A DNA stretch of 64,000 nucleotides from Nonomuraea glycinis (GTDB lineage: Bacteria > Actinomycetota > Actinomycetes > Streptosporangiales > Streptosporangiaceae): the NCBI RefSeq assembly GCF_014646515.1, contig NZ_BMNK01000015.1, positions 62,001 through 126,000 of the forward strand, written 5' to 3'. Made by a program: the position numbers and the translations under genes. Of this stretch, positions 52,097 to 63,833 are shown piece by piece. The notes beneath the pieces were generated by a model. That model ran no database searches and was not told where the DNA came from. It saw nothing but the letters and a program-made list of their open reading frames with translations. The stretch's first letter is position 1; every line of letters begins with the position of its first letter.

Positions 52097-52124
52097 TTCG
52101 ACAGGTGTCGAACTCGGGTATACG
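52097..52124 (+). promoter_or_regulatory. SnoaL-gene promoter with overlapping TetR-type operator
   Basis: TTCGACA-GG-TGTCGAA (52097-52112) is a perfect 7-bp-arm dyad whose left half TTCGAC also serves as a -35. TATACG at 52119-52124 is the -10, with a 16-bp spacer. A repressor on the dyad would block polymerase directly; the divergent TetR gene is the obvious candidate. Confidence 0.7.
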
Positions 52125-52166
52125 GTCAGTGCTACCACGAATCGCCAAGCAAGGAAGCGAAGCACC

Positions 52167-52643
52167 ATGTCGAGAATCGACAGCAGCACCTCTTCCACAC
52201 CTACCGCGGACAAGCTCGCCGTGGTGGAGACCCTCTACCGATACGCCGCCGGCCTTGACCTGCGTGACAGGGCCCTTCTGGCGTCCGCGTTCGCGGATGA
52301 CGCGGTGGCCGATTTCGGTCCGGCCACGAGAAAAGCCGGCCAGGAGTATCCTCCGGTGGAAGGTAAGGAGACCATCGCCGCAGCCCTGTCGGGCTCACTC
52401 AGTCACCTGGACACGACGCACTCCTTGAGCAACCCGCGGGTAAGCCTCGACGGCGACAAGGCGCACCTGGAAGCGATCGTGGCGTGCCAGCATCTGCCTG
52501 AAGACGACCACTCGCGCCACGTCCTCATGACGAACCGGTATGACGTCGACCTGGTAAGGCAGGGCGAGGTGTGGGTCATCCAGCGCGTCACCGTCGACAA
52601 CGCCTGGACCGAAGGCGACCCCACCGTCCTGTCCGGCATCTAG
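52167..52643 (+). CDS. SnoaL-like / NTF2-fold protein
   Basis: 158 residues from ATG 52167, AAGGAAG upstream. NTF2-like cone fold: ADKLAVVETLYRYAAGLDLR, RDRALLASAFADDAVADFG, HSLSNPRVSLDGDKAHLEAI and HVLMTNRYDVDLVRQGEVWV. Members include polyketide cyclases, dehydratases, isomerases and non-enzymatic binders. It is the sole apparent target of the divergent TetR repressor, which suggests a small inducible function such as handling of a hydrophobic compound (inference). Confidence 0.87.
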   Translation: MSRIDSSTSSTPTADKLAVVETLYRYAAGLDLRDRALLASAFADDAVADFGPATRKAGQEYPPVEGKETIAAALSGSLSHLDTTHSLSNPRVSLDGDKAHLEAIVACQHLPEDDHSRHVLMTNRYDVDLVRQGEVWVIQRVTVDNAWTEGDPTVLSGI

Positions 52644-52755
52644 AGACACCCGCAAGACGCCCAGCCCCAGATCCTGCGTACCCAGCACGCTTGAAGGCTC
52701 CGACAACGCCATGCCCACCTGGAACTGATGGTGACGCGGTCTCCTCGGAAGGCCG

Positions 52756-53385
52756 CTACGCGAGTGCGTCGAAGCCGGAGCGCAGGTGGGCGAGGCGGTC
52801 GGCGAGGTCGGTGAGGGGGGCGGCGAGGGCCGGGTCCTGGGACTTGCGGGCGAGCTCGCGCACCCGGGCGAGCTCCTCCTCCACCGCCGTGAGCCGCCGC
52901 GACAGCTCCGGCAGCACCGCGCCCTGTTCGCCGGCGCCGGGCGGCAACTCGCCGGCGACGCGCTCGCGCAGCAGGGAGGCCTGCTCGGCCAGGCGCTTGT
53001 TCATGTTGTACAGCTCGCTGAACACCGACACCTTGGCCCGCAGCACCCACGGGTCGAACGGCTTGGTGAGGTAGTCGACCGCGCCCGCCGCGTAGCCGCG
53101 AAAGGCGTAGTCGGGCGCGCTGTCGACCACCGTCAGGAAGATGATCGGAATGTTGCGGGTACGCTCCCGCCGCTTGATGTGCGCGGCGGTCTCGAACCCG
53201 TCCATGCCGGGCATCCGCACGTCGAGCAGGATGAGCGCGAACTCGGTGTTCAGCAGCTTCTTGAGCGCCTCCTCGCCGGACCTGGCGCGCACCGGCACCA
53301 GGTCGAGCGAGCTGAGGATGGCCTCAAGCGCGATCAGGTTCTCCTCGCGGTCATCGACCAGGAGGATCTTCGCTCGATCGGACAT
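52756..53385 (-). CDS. response regulator with coiled-coil C-terminus, no DNA-binding domain
   Basis: 209 residues. Receiver domain at 1-125 with acidic pair D11/D12, phospho-acceptor D55 (LILLDVRMPGMDG), the Thr of IIFLTVVDS and the lysine of YLTKPFDPWVL. Residues about 130-209 form a coiled-coil-like helix (ELYNMNKRLAEQASLLRERV, LSRRLTAVEEELARVREL), so output is probably protein-protein. The upstream kinase gene stops 3 bp before this start; the two are cotranscribed and likely partners. Confidence 0.93.
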   Translation of the reverse strand: MSDRAKILLVDDREENLIALEAILSSLDLVPVRARSGEEALKKLLNTEFALILLDVRMPGMDGFETAAHIKRRERTRNIPIIFLTVVDSAPDYAFRGYAAGAVDYLTKPFDPWVLRAKVSVFSELYNMNKRLAEQASLLRERVAGELPPGAGEQGAVLPELSRRLTAVEEELARVRELARKSQDPALAAPLTDLADRLAHLRSGFDALA

Positions 53386-53388
53386 CGA

Positions 53389-57555
<4,167 letters not shown>

Positions 57556-57565
57556 GGGGCCTCCT

Positions 57566-57592
57566 TCACTCGTGGGTGACTCCAACGAGTGA
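57566..57592. promoter_or_regulatory. inverted repeat at the kinase Shine-Dalgarno
   Basis: TCACTCGT (57566-57573) and ACGAGTGA (57585-57592) are perfect 8-bp arms around 11 bp. In the kinase mRNA the hairpin ends directly at AAGGAGG, 11 bp before the ATG. It could be an operator, or an RNA hairpin tuning translation. Confidence 0.5.
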
Positions 57593-57675
57593 TTCAAGTC
57601 TGTCACGATGAGTAGCTCGTAGTCCTGTCCTTGGATTTACCCCAAGTCTGCGGGAGATGTGGTAGGCACGGTGGG

Positions 57676-59220
57676 ATGACTGCTTCTCCTCATGCGGTGC
57701 TCGCGGCTACGTTCGCGCCCGACGAGACCGCTGTGACGGATGCGATGAGGTTCACGCGCGAGGTGATGACCGCGTGGGCCACTGGAGGCATGCTCCATCT
57801 CGCTGAGCAGGTCGCCGGTGATCTCGCGGCACAGGTCGTTGATGAGCCGTTTGAGATGATGTGGAAGCATTATGGGGATGCTGTCCAGGTCGAGGTGAGG
57901 CAGCGAAGCACGTCACAGGGCGATCCGAAGGCTCCTTCCGTCAACGTGGAGGAGTGGGGGATCACCTTCGCGGGCGATTCCCGTGTCCACTGGGCCAGAC
58001 TCACGCTACCCGGCTCTCAGGACCAGGTGGGCTCCGAATGGCTGGAGCACACCTCCAGGGGACCACACTGGCTGGGATTTCTCGCCGACGCCAGTGACCT
58101 GCTGGCCGGCACGCTCGATCCCGACATGGTGCCCGCCATCATCGCCCAGATCGTGGTGCCCCGGCTGAGCAGCTGGTGCGGCGTCTACACCGCCGACAGC
58201 GCGTCCGGGCCGCTGCGCCTGGTCTACCTCTGGCACGCCGACGAGGCCAGGATCGACGGGCTGCGCGAGCAGCTCGCCGAGATGGACGTCAGCGCCGTCG
58301 GCACCCGCGCCGCCTCCACCTTCCACCTGGCCGACTCCCAGGTGCTCGCCGTCCCGCTGACCGCCAGGGGCCGCGGCCTCGGCGTGATGTGCCTGGGCCG
58401 GCCCGACCGCTTCACCGACGAGGTCATCCAGCTCGCCGAGGACATCGGCAGGCGCGCCGCGCTCGCCACCGACAACGCCAGGGTGTACGCCCAGCAGGCC
58501 GCCGCCAACCGCGCCCTGCAGCGCAGCCTGCTGCCGCCGAGCGAGCCGGAGGTGCCCGGCCTCGACTACGGCGTCGTCTACGAGCCCGCGGGCGAGGTCA
58601 ACGAGGTCGGCGGCGACTTCTACGACCTGTTCAAGGCCGGCGACGACTGCTGGCGGTTCGCGATCGGCGACGTCTGCGGCACCGGCCCCGAGGCCGCGGC
58701 CGTCACCGGCCTGGCCCGGCACACGCTGCGGCTGCTCGCCCGGGAGGGCTACGGCGTGGCCGCCGTGCTCGGCCGCCTCAACCAGGCGATCCTCGAAGAG
58801 GGGGAGCGGGCCAGGTTCCTGACCCTGCTGCACGGCGACATCACGCCGGTGGAGTCGGGCCTGGAGGTGCGGCTGGTGTCCGCCGGTCACCCCGAGGCGC
58901 TGCGCCTCAAGGCGAACGGCGTGGTGGAGGCGGTGACCAGCCCGCAGTCGCTGCTCGGCGTCTTCCAGGAAGTGGTGTTCGAGGCCGACACCATCCACCT
59001 CGACCATGGCGACGTGCTGCTCGCGGTCACCGATGGGGTGACCGAGCGGCGGTCGGGCGGGCGCCTGCTGGACGACGACGGCGGCCTGGCCAAGATGCTC
59101 GCCGAGTGCGCGGGGCTGTCGGCCAGGGCCGTGGCCGAGCGGATCCGCCGGGGGGCCGCGGACTTCGCGGTCGAGCCCAGCGCCGACGACCTGGCCATCC
59201 TGGTCCTACGCGCCCGCTGA
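57676..59220 (+). CDS. PP2C/SpoIIE-family phosphatase with N-terminal sensor region
   Basis: 514 residues from ATG 57676. Residues about 1-130 have no family I recognise. Residues about 140-270 read as a GAF domain (MVPAIIAQIVVPRLSSWCGV, VLAVPLTARGRGLGVMCLG). Residues about 285-514 are the PP2C domain (LQRSLLPPSEPEVPGLDYGV, NEVGGDFYDLF, GDVCGTGPEAAAVTG, LAVTDGVTERRSG, ADDLAILVLRAR) with its Mn-binding Asp residues. Such phosphatases dephosphorylate anti-anti-sigma factors. It is divergent from the HAMP kinase, suggesting one stress-signalling module. Confidence 0.93.
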   Translation: MTASPHAVLAATFAPDETAVTDAMRFTREVMTAWATGGMLHLAEQVAGDLAAQVVDEPFEMMWKHYGDAVQVEVRQRSTSQGDPKAPSVNVEEWGITFAGDSRVHWARLTLPGSQDQVGSEWLEHTSRGPHWLGFLADASDLLAGTLDPDMVPAIIAQIVVPRLSSWCGVYTADSASGPLRLVYLWHADEARIDGLREQLAEMDVSAVGTRAASTFHLADSQVLAVPLTARGRGLGVMCLGRPDRFTDEVIQLAEDIGRRAALATDNARVYAQQAAANRALQRSLLPPSEPEVPGLDYGVVYEPAGEVNEVGGDFYDLFKAGDDCWRFAIGDVCGTGPEAAAVTGLARHTLRLLAREGYGVAAVLGRLNQAILEEGERARFLTLLHGDITPVESGLEVRLVSAGHPEALRLKANGVVEAVTSPQSLLGVFQEVVFEADTIHLDHGDVLLAVTDGVTERRSGGRLLDDDGGLAKMLAECAGLSARAVAERIRRGAADFAVEPSADDLAILVLRAR

Positions 59221-59277
59221 CCGTCAGAGCGGCCGGTCATCTTGGTCCTGCGCGCCCGCCGGCCGTCAGCGGCCGGT
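59196..59277. repeat. tandem duplication of the phosphatase gene end (about 41 bp)
   Basis: Unit A (59196-59237) has the last codons and TGA of the PP2C gene. Unit B (59238-59277) repeats it with four substitutions and a 2-nt deletion. TGACCGTCAG followed by CGGCCG recurs a third time at 59301-59316, where it contains the stop of the convergent S9 gene. Confidence 0.8.
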
Positions 59278-59306
59278 GGTCAGCTGCCGGCCATCCGGCC
59301 TGACCG

Positions 59307-61073
59307 TCAGCGGCCGTTCACGTGTTTGCGGGCGAACTCCAGTTGCAGCGTCGTCTGCGCGAGGCGCTCGGCGACCACCAGGCTCTCCCGTACGGCGTCG
59401 TAGGTGTAGACCTCGTGTTCGCGGCCGTGCTCGGCCAGTTGGGTGACGTACTTGTTGATCTGGCGCAGGGGGCAGCGCAGGTCGTTCTCGCCGGACAGGA
59501 TCAGGACGGGGCTCTTGACCTGGTCCACGTACGTGATCGCGGAGCTGGCGGCGTAGCGCTCGGGTTGCTCGTCGGGCGAGCCGCCGAACAGTGCCCGGTG
59601 GTGCGCGCGCAGGCTGCCGGTCTCGTCCTCGTAGGAGGTGCGGTGGCAGGCGATCGGGACCGCCGCGATGCCGGCGGCCCACAGGCCCGGCTGGGTGCCG
59701 AGGCCGAGCAACGTCAGATAGCCGCCCCAGGCGGTGCCGGCCAGGATGAGCCGCCCGGGGTCGACGATGCCGCGGTCGACCACGTACTGGCGCACCGCCG
59801 CGACGTCGGCGAGCTCGATGTGCCCGACCTCGCCGTACAGGGCGTCGCGCCATTGGGAGCCGTAGCCGGTCGAGCCGCGGTAGTTGACCCGGACGACGGC
59901 GAAGCCGGCGTCGACCCAGGCCGCCACCTCGGGGGAGAAGGAGTCACGGTCGTGCTTGGACGGGCCGCCGTGCAGGAGGAAGACGGCGGGGTAGGGCGCG
60001 ACGGCGTTCTCCGGCCTGGAGACGAGCGCGTGGATGCGCCCGCCGGGGCCGTCGACGTCGAGGTCCTCGACCGGGACGCTGGGCGGCGCCGGGGGGCCGC
60101 CGGCGTTCAGCACGACCTGGCCGTTGGTCGAGCGGATGACGGGCGGGCGGGAGGCGCTCGACCAGGAGTATTCGACGTAGCCGCCGGGGCGGGGCGTCGC
60201 GTCCTCGATCACGCCGAGCGGGGTCTCGATCGGGAACAGCCCGCCGCCTGCCAGGTCGTAGCGGTGCAAATAGGTGCGCGCCCGGTCGTCGCGGCGCAGC
60301 AGCAGGCCGCGGCCGTCGTGGTACCAGCTGGCGGTCAGGTCGCCGGAGTCGCGCAGCCAGATCTCGCGCTGCTCGCCGGTCTCCGGGTCCCAGACCAGGG
60401 GCTCCGAACGGTTGCGGCGTTCGTGCAGGGCGAGCATGCGGTGGTCGCCGGGCACGGGGGCGAAGGTGAGGCCGGCCACGCCCTTGCCGGGGCCGTCGTG
60501 GAGCTCGCCGACGACCTCGCCGGACTGTCGTACGACGCGGAGCGCCGGGTGGCGGAAGTCGCCGTACTCGCCGTGGTTGATCGCGACGACCTCGCCGTCC
60601 AGGGACATGTCGGCGACCCAGCAGGCCTCCGCGTGCTCGTAGAGCAGGCGGGAGGGCTGGCCCTTGGAGACCAGGTGGATGGTGAAGACGCCGTCGCCGG
60701 CCAGGCTGATCGCGGTGACGCCGGTGGCGGACAGGGCGATCCCGGTCGGCTGGCCCGGCGCGAGGTCGGGCGCGGCCGGCTCGTCGGGGCCGCCGTTGAA
60801 CGGCTGGCGCTGCCACACGCCGACCTCTTCGCCCTCGGTGTCGGCGAACCAGTAGATCCACTGACCGGTGGGGTCGATGGCGGCATGAACGGTGCCGCGG
60901 GGCCTGTCGGTGACCTGGCGGGTGGCGCCGGTCGCGCGGTCCCAGGCGTAGACCTCCCACGTCCCGGTGACGTTCGAGCGGTAGATCGAGCGGCTGGGGG
61001 CCAGACGTGCCCAGGATGGCAGCGACATGCGCGACGCCCGGAACCTGGCGTGCCAGCGTTCCTCGGCCTTCAT
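59307..61073 (-). CDS. S9 prolyl-oligopeptidase homologue lacking Ser and His (likely pseudoenzyme)
   Basis: 588 residues: an N-terminal beta-propeller (about 20-320; WEVYAWDRATGATRQVTD, LLLRRDDRARTYLHRYDL) and a C-terminal alpha/beta-hydrolase (about 340-588; YPAVFLLHGGPSKHDRDSF, FAVVRVNYRGSTGYGSQW). The nucleophile elbow GXSXGG reads GTAWGGY, with Ala448 (codon 59730-59732) for serine. The Asp block ILSGENDLRCPL is kept, but the C-terminal His motif (usually EGHG) reads YDAVRES. It should not be a serine peptidase; binding or regulation is likelier (inference). The frame is intact. It overlaps no neighbour and has a 147-bp gap to rlmA. Confidence 0.88.
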   Translation of the reverse strand: MKAEERWHARFRASRMSLPSWARLAPSRSIYRSNVTGTWEVYAWDRATGATRQVTDRPRGTVHAAIDPTGQWIYWFADTEGEEVGVWQRQPFNGGPDEPAAPDLAPGQPTGIALSATGVTAISLAGDGVFTIHLVSKGQPSRLLYEHAEACWVADMSLDGEVVAINHGEYGDFRHPALRVVRQSGEVVGELHDGPGKGVAGLTFAPVPGDHRMLALHERRNRSEPLVWDPETGEQREIWLRDSGDLTASWYHDGRGLLLRRDDRARTYLHRYDLAGGGLFPIETPLGVIEDATPRPGGYVEYSWSSASRPPVIRSTNGQVVLNAGGPPAPPSVPVEDLDVDGPGGRIHALVSRPENAVAPYPAVFLLHGGPSKHDRDSFSPEVAAWVDAGFAVVRVNYRGSTGYGSQWRDALYGEVGHIELADVAAVRQYVVDRGIVDPGRLILAGTAWGGYLTLLGLGTQPGLWAAGIAAVPIACHRTSYEDETGSLRAHHRALFGGSPDEQPERYAASSAITYVDQVKSPVLILSGENDLRCPLRQINKYVTQLAEHGREHEVYTYDAVRESLVVAERLAQTTLQLEFARKHVNGR

Positions 61074-61220
61074 CCGGTCGCGCCCCCTCCCTCTGCCGAC
61101 CCGTGCCCTTCAGGGCGTGGGCTGCCGTCCAGTATTGCGCCTGCGTCGCGGAAATACTCCAGGAATGTGGGGGAATTTCGGACTAAATGCCCCATCAGTA
61201 ACATGTGCCTCATGCGTCCG

Positions 61221-62228
61221 TCAAGCGACATCCCTTGACTCAGATGTCACCTCGAAGGTAGATAGGTGAAATCTTGCCCTCGCGACTACTTTTTCCTGAC
61301 TTCTGCCGTCATTACGGGAGAAAAGGGATGAAATTCGTTGTTCCAGCTGGGCTGTGTCAGTGTGCCACGCGCTGGGCCCCATCCCCACCACTCCCAGGAT
61401 GTCAGCGGGTCCGAGTTCCATGTCGAACGCCACCTCCCGCCGCTCCGCCTCGGTGAATCCGTCCAGGCTGCGGGCCAGCCGGCTCTCCTTCTCGGCGTCC
61501 ACCGAGAGCAGCCCCAGCTCGTCGACCAGCGGACTCAGGTGCTCCCGCGCGGGGGTCACGACGATCACCGCGCCACCGGGCCGCAGAATCCTGCGGAACT
61601 CGGGCCCGTTCCTGGGCGCGAACACGTTGATCACCACGTCCGCCGTCTCGTCCAGGATCGGCAGTGGCCGCCATACGTCCGCCACGAACGCCCCCAGCCG
61701 GGGATGCGCCCGCGCGGCCCGCCGTACAGCATGTTTGGACACGTCGAACGCCAGCCCGATGCCCTGCGTCGTCGCTTCGAGCACGGCCGCCAGGTAATAG
61801 CCGGTCCCGGTGCCCGCGTCGACGATGACCGGCTGCCTTCCCAGCCACACCCGTCGCCTTTCATGACTCGTGCTCACTTCCGCCCCACCGTACGCCTCCA
61901 CGGCGCTGTCGTCAGCCGAGCGTGCGAACGATTCGGTAGAAAACGTAGACCTGACCCTGGCGCTCACGGCCTCGGCGAGGGCTCGCGCGAGCGGGGCGTA
62001 GTGGCCCGCGTTCAGGAAGTCGGCGCGGGCGGCGACCATGGCCGTACTGTCGGCCGTGCCCGGCGGCCGGGAGCCGACCAGCAGGCTGACGTACCCCTGC
62101 TTGGCGACGTCGTAGCCGTGCCCGTTCGCGCACGTGAGCGCGCGGGGCGCCGGCCGCAGCGGGCGGCGGCAGACGGGGCAGGCGAGGTGTTCGACGATAT
62201 CGGCAAGCATGTGTTCATTGTCGGTCAC
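61221..62228 (-). CDS. rlmA: RlmA-type 23S rRNA (guanine-N1) methyltransferase
   Basis: 335 residues from GTG 62228 overlapping the rho stop by 4 bp; ATG 62210 is an alternative. The N-terminal zinc site C17/C20/C33/H37 (LACPVCRRPL, ALTCANGHGYDVAKQG) followed by YVSLL is characteristic of RlmA. The SAM fold shows VIVDAGTGTGYYLAAVLEA, GLAFDVSKHAVRRAARAHP and DVVINVFAPRNGPEF. The family methylates G745 or G748 in helix 35; the G748 group (TlrB/RlmAII) gives macrolide resistance. Which base is modified here cannot be read directly. Confidence 0.88.
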   Translation of the reverse strand: MTDNEHMLADIVEHLACPVCRRPLRPAPRALTCANGHGYDVAKQGYVSLLVGSRPPGTADSTAMVAARADFLNAGHYAPLARALAEAVSARVRSTFSTESFARSADDSAVEAYGGAEVSTSHERRRVWLGRQPVIVDAGTGTGYYLAAVLEATTQGIGLAFDVSKHAVRRAARAHPRLGAFVADVWRPLPILDETADVVINVFAPRNGPEFRRILRPGGAVIVVTPAREHLSPLVDELGLLSVDAEKESRLARSLDGFTEAERREVAFDMELGPADILGVVGMGPSAWHTDTAQLEQRISSLFSRNDGRSQEKVVARARFHLSTFEVTSESRDVA

Positions 62229-63331
62229 ATGCTGGCGCGCAGCAGGAACTCGGCGTTGGACGTGGTCTCGCGGAGCTTGCCGATGAGCATCTCCAGGGCC
62301 TGCTGCTTGCCCTGGGTGCCCAGCATGCGGCGCAGCCGCCACACGGCCTGGCGCTCCTGCGGGTGCAGCAGGATCTCCTCACGCCGGGTGCCGGAGGCGT
62401 CGAGGTCGACGGCCGGGTAGAGGCGGCGCTCGGCCAGGTCGCGCACCAGGTGCAGCTCCATGTTGCCGGTGCCCTTGAACTCCTCGTACAGACTGTTGTC
62501 CATCCGTGAGCCGGTGTCGATCAGCGCGGTGGCGAGGACGGTGAGCGAGCCGCCGCCCTCCACGTTGCGCGCGGCGCCGAAGAAGCGCTTGGGCGGGTAC
62601 AGCGCGGTGGCGTCGAGGCCGCCGGTGAGCACGCGCCCGCCGCCGGGCGCGAGGTTGTTGTAGGCGCGGCCGAGCCGCGTCAGGGAGTCGAGCAGCAGGA
62701 CGACGTCCTCGCCGTTCTCGACCAGGCGCTTGGCCCGCTCGATGGCGAGCTCGGCGATGCGGGCGTGGTCGCGGTCGGGATGGTCGAAGGTGGAGGAGAA
62801 GACCTCGCCGCGTACGGAGGCGCGCATGTCGGTGACCTCCTCGGGCCGCTCGCCGACCAGGACGAGCATGAGGTGAACCTCGGGGTGGTTGCGCGTGATG
62901 GCGGCCGCCATGGCCTGCAGGACCATGGTCTTGCCGGCCTTGGGCGGGGCGACGATGAGGCCGCGCTGGCCCTTGCCGATGGGCGCGAACAGGTCGATGA
63001 CGCGGGTGCTGAGCGACTCGGTCTCCAGGCGGAGGCGTTCACGCGGATGTACGGGCGTCAGGTCGCCGAAGTGCGGCCGGTGCCGCCATTCGGTCCGGCC
63101 GTTGACGACCTCGACGCCGACGAGCTTGCCGCCGCTCGCCGTGGCGACGACGTGGTCGCCGGGGCGCAGGCCGAGCTGCTTGGCCTTGTCCGGATGCAGC
63201 CGGACGTCGTCGGGCGCGGGCAGGTCGCCGGTGCGGATGAAGGCGGCCCGGTCCTGTACGTCCAGCAGGCCCGCGACCTGGCTGGCGTCGGAGGTGTGGG
63301 CACGCGGACGGGGGATGGTGGTGACAGACAT
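62225..63331 (-). CDS. rho: transcription termination factor Rho, short form
   Basis: 368 residues, shorter than E. coli Rho and far shorter than typical actinomycete Rho, which carries a long N-terminal insertion. Present: an RNA-binding part (VAGLLDVQDRAAFIRTGDLP, LGLRPGDHVVATASGG), Walker A VAPPKAGKTMVLQAM, Walker B region DVVLLLDSLTRLGRAYN, and the Q- and R-loop segments GGLDATALYPPKRFFGAARN and GTGNMELHLVRDLAERRL. Catalytic and ring contacts look intact. It may be a second, specialised Rho. Start ATG 63331. Its leader is C-rich over G on the RNA strand, which suits Rho autoregulation. Confidence 0.9.
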   Translation of the reverse strand: MSVTTIPRPRAHTSDASQVAGLLDVQDRAAFIRTGDLPAPDDVRLHPDKAKQLGLRPGDHVVATASGGKLVGVEVVNGRTEWRHRPHFGDLTPVHPRERLRLETESLSTRVIDLFAPIGKGQRGLIVAPPKAGKTMVLQAMAAAITRNHPEVHLMLVLVGERPEEVTDMRASVRGEVFSSTFDHPDRDHARIAELAIERAKRLVENGEDVVLLLDSLTRLGRAYNNLAPGGGRVLTGGLDATALYPPKRFFGAARNVEGGGSLTVLATALIDTGSRMDNSLYEEFKGTGNMELHLVRDLAERRLYPAVDLDASGTRREEILLHPQERQAVWRLRRMLGTQGKQQALEMLIGKLRETTSNAEFLLRASM

Positions 63332-63683
63332 GGTGACCCCTTGAGGGTGCGCCGAACGGAGTCGGCGGGTGAAAGTGAAGCCCGTGCCGGCCTCGGAAAG
63401 GGGGGCTCGGGGAGGAAACAGCGGAGCCTTGGCTCAACGCTGGACGCAACGTATCACACGTCGCTGCCTAGGTAACGCCTAGCCCGGTTGGGCTATTCCC
63501 GGGCCGTTCCCGTGTCTTTACCCGCGCCTGGGGCAGCAGTCCGTAACAATGTTCTTCTCACCGCCGTGCGCCAGGAACGACCGCGCCGGGTGTGAAGAAG
63601 GACATGGAGCCCTCAAGCGTTCTGCAGGACATTTGCAATGCGCAGCGGCTTCGATGAGACAAGAAGAATCCTAGGGGGATGAC
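63332..63683. promoter_or_regulatory. rho leader and divergent promoter region
   Basis: No gene seen. A perfect 6-bp hairpin TAGCCC-GGTT-GGGCTA lies at 63480-63495, with CTAGG-TAACG-CCTAG just before it (63469-63483). On the minus strand GATACG near 63450 could be the rho -10, giving a C-rich leader of about 110 nt. On the plus strand the zinc-ribbon gene has its own GGGGGA site. Confidence 0.4.
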
Positions 63684-63824
63684 ATGAACACCACCCACTG
63701 CCCACGTTGCCACAACGAGCTCGACGAGGGCCCGATCATGTACAGGTGCGCGCACTGCCGCCGCGCCGTCTTCGCCGCGGACCTGGAGAACGAGTACGTT
63801 CCGCGCCACCCCGTGGCCGCCTAG
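63684..63824 (+). CDS. 46-residue zinc-ribbon protein
   Basis: ATG 63684 to TAG 63824, with AGGGGGA seven bp upstream. The peptide has two CXXC knuckles, CPRC at 6-9 and CAHC at 22-25, spaced 12 residues apart as in zinc ribbons. The region between contains an acidic turn, and an acidic helix follows (FAADLENEYV). Too short for enzymatic work; a nucleic-acid or protein-binding adaptor is likely. It starts divergently from rho and ends 9 bp before the next gene. Confidence 0.75.
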   Translation: MNTTHCPRCHNELDEGPIMYRCAHCRRAVFAADLENEYVPRHPVAA

Positions 63825-63833
63825 TCTGGGCGC

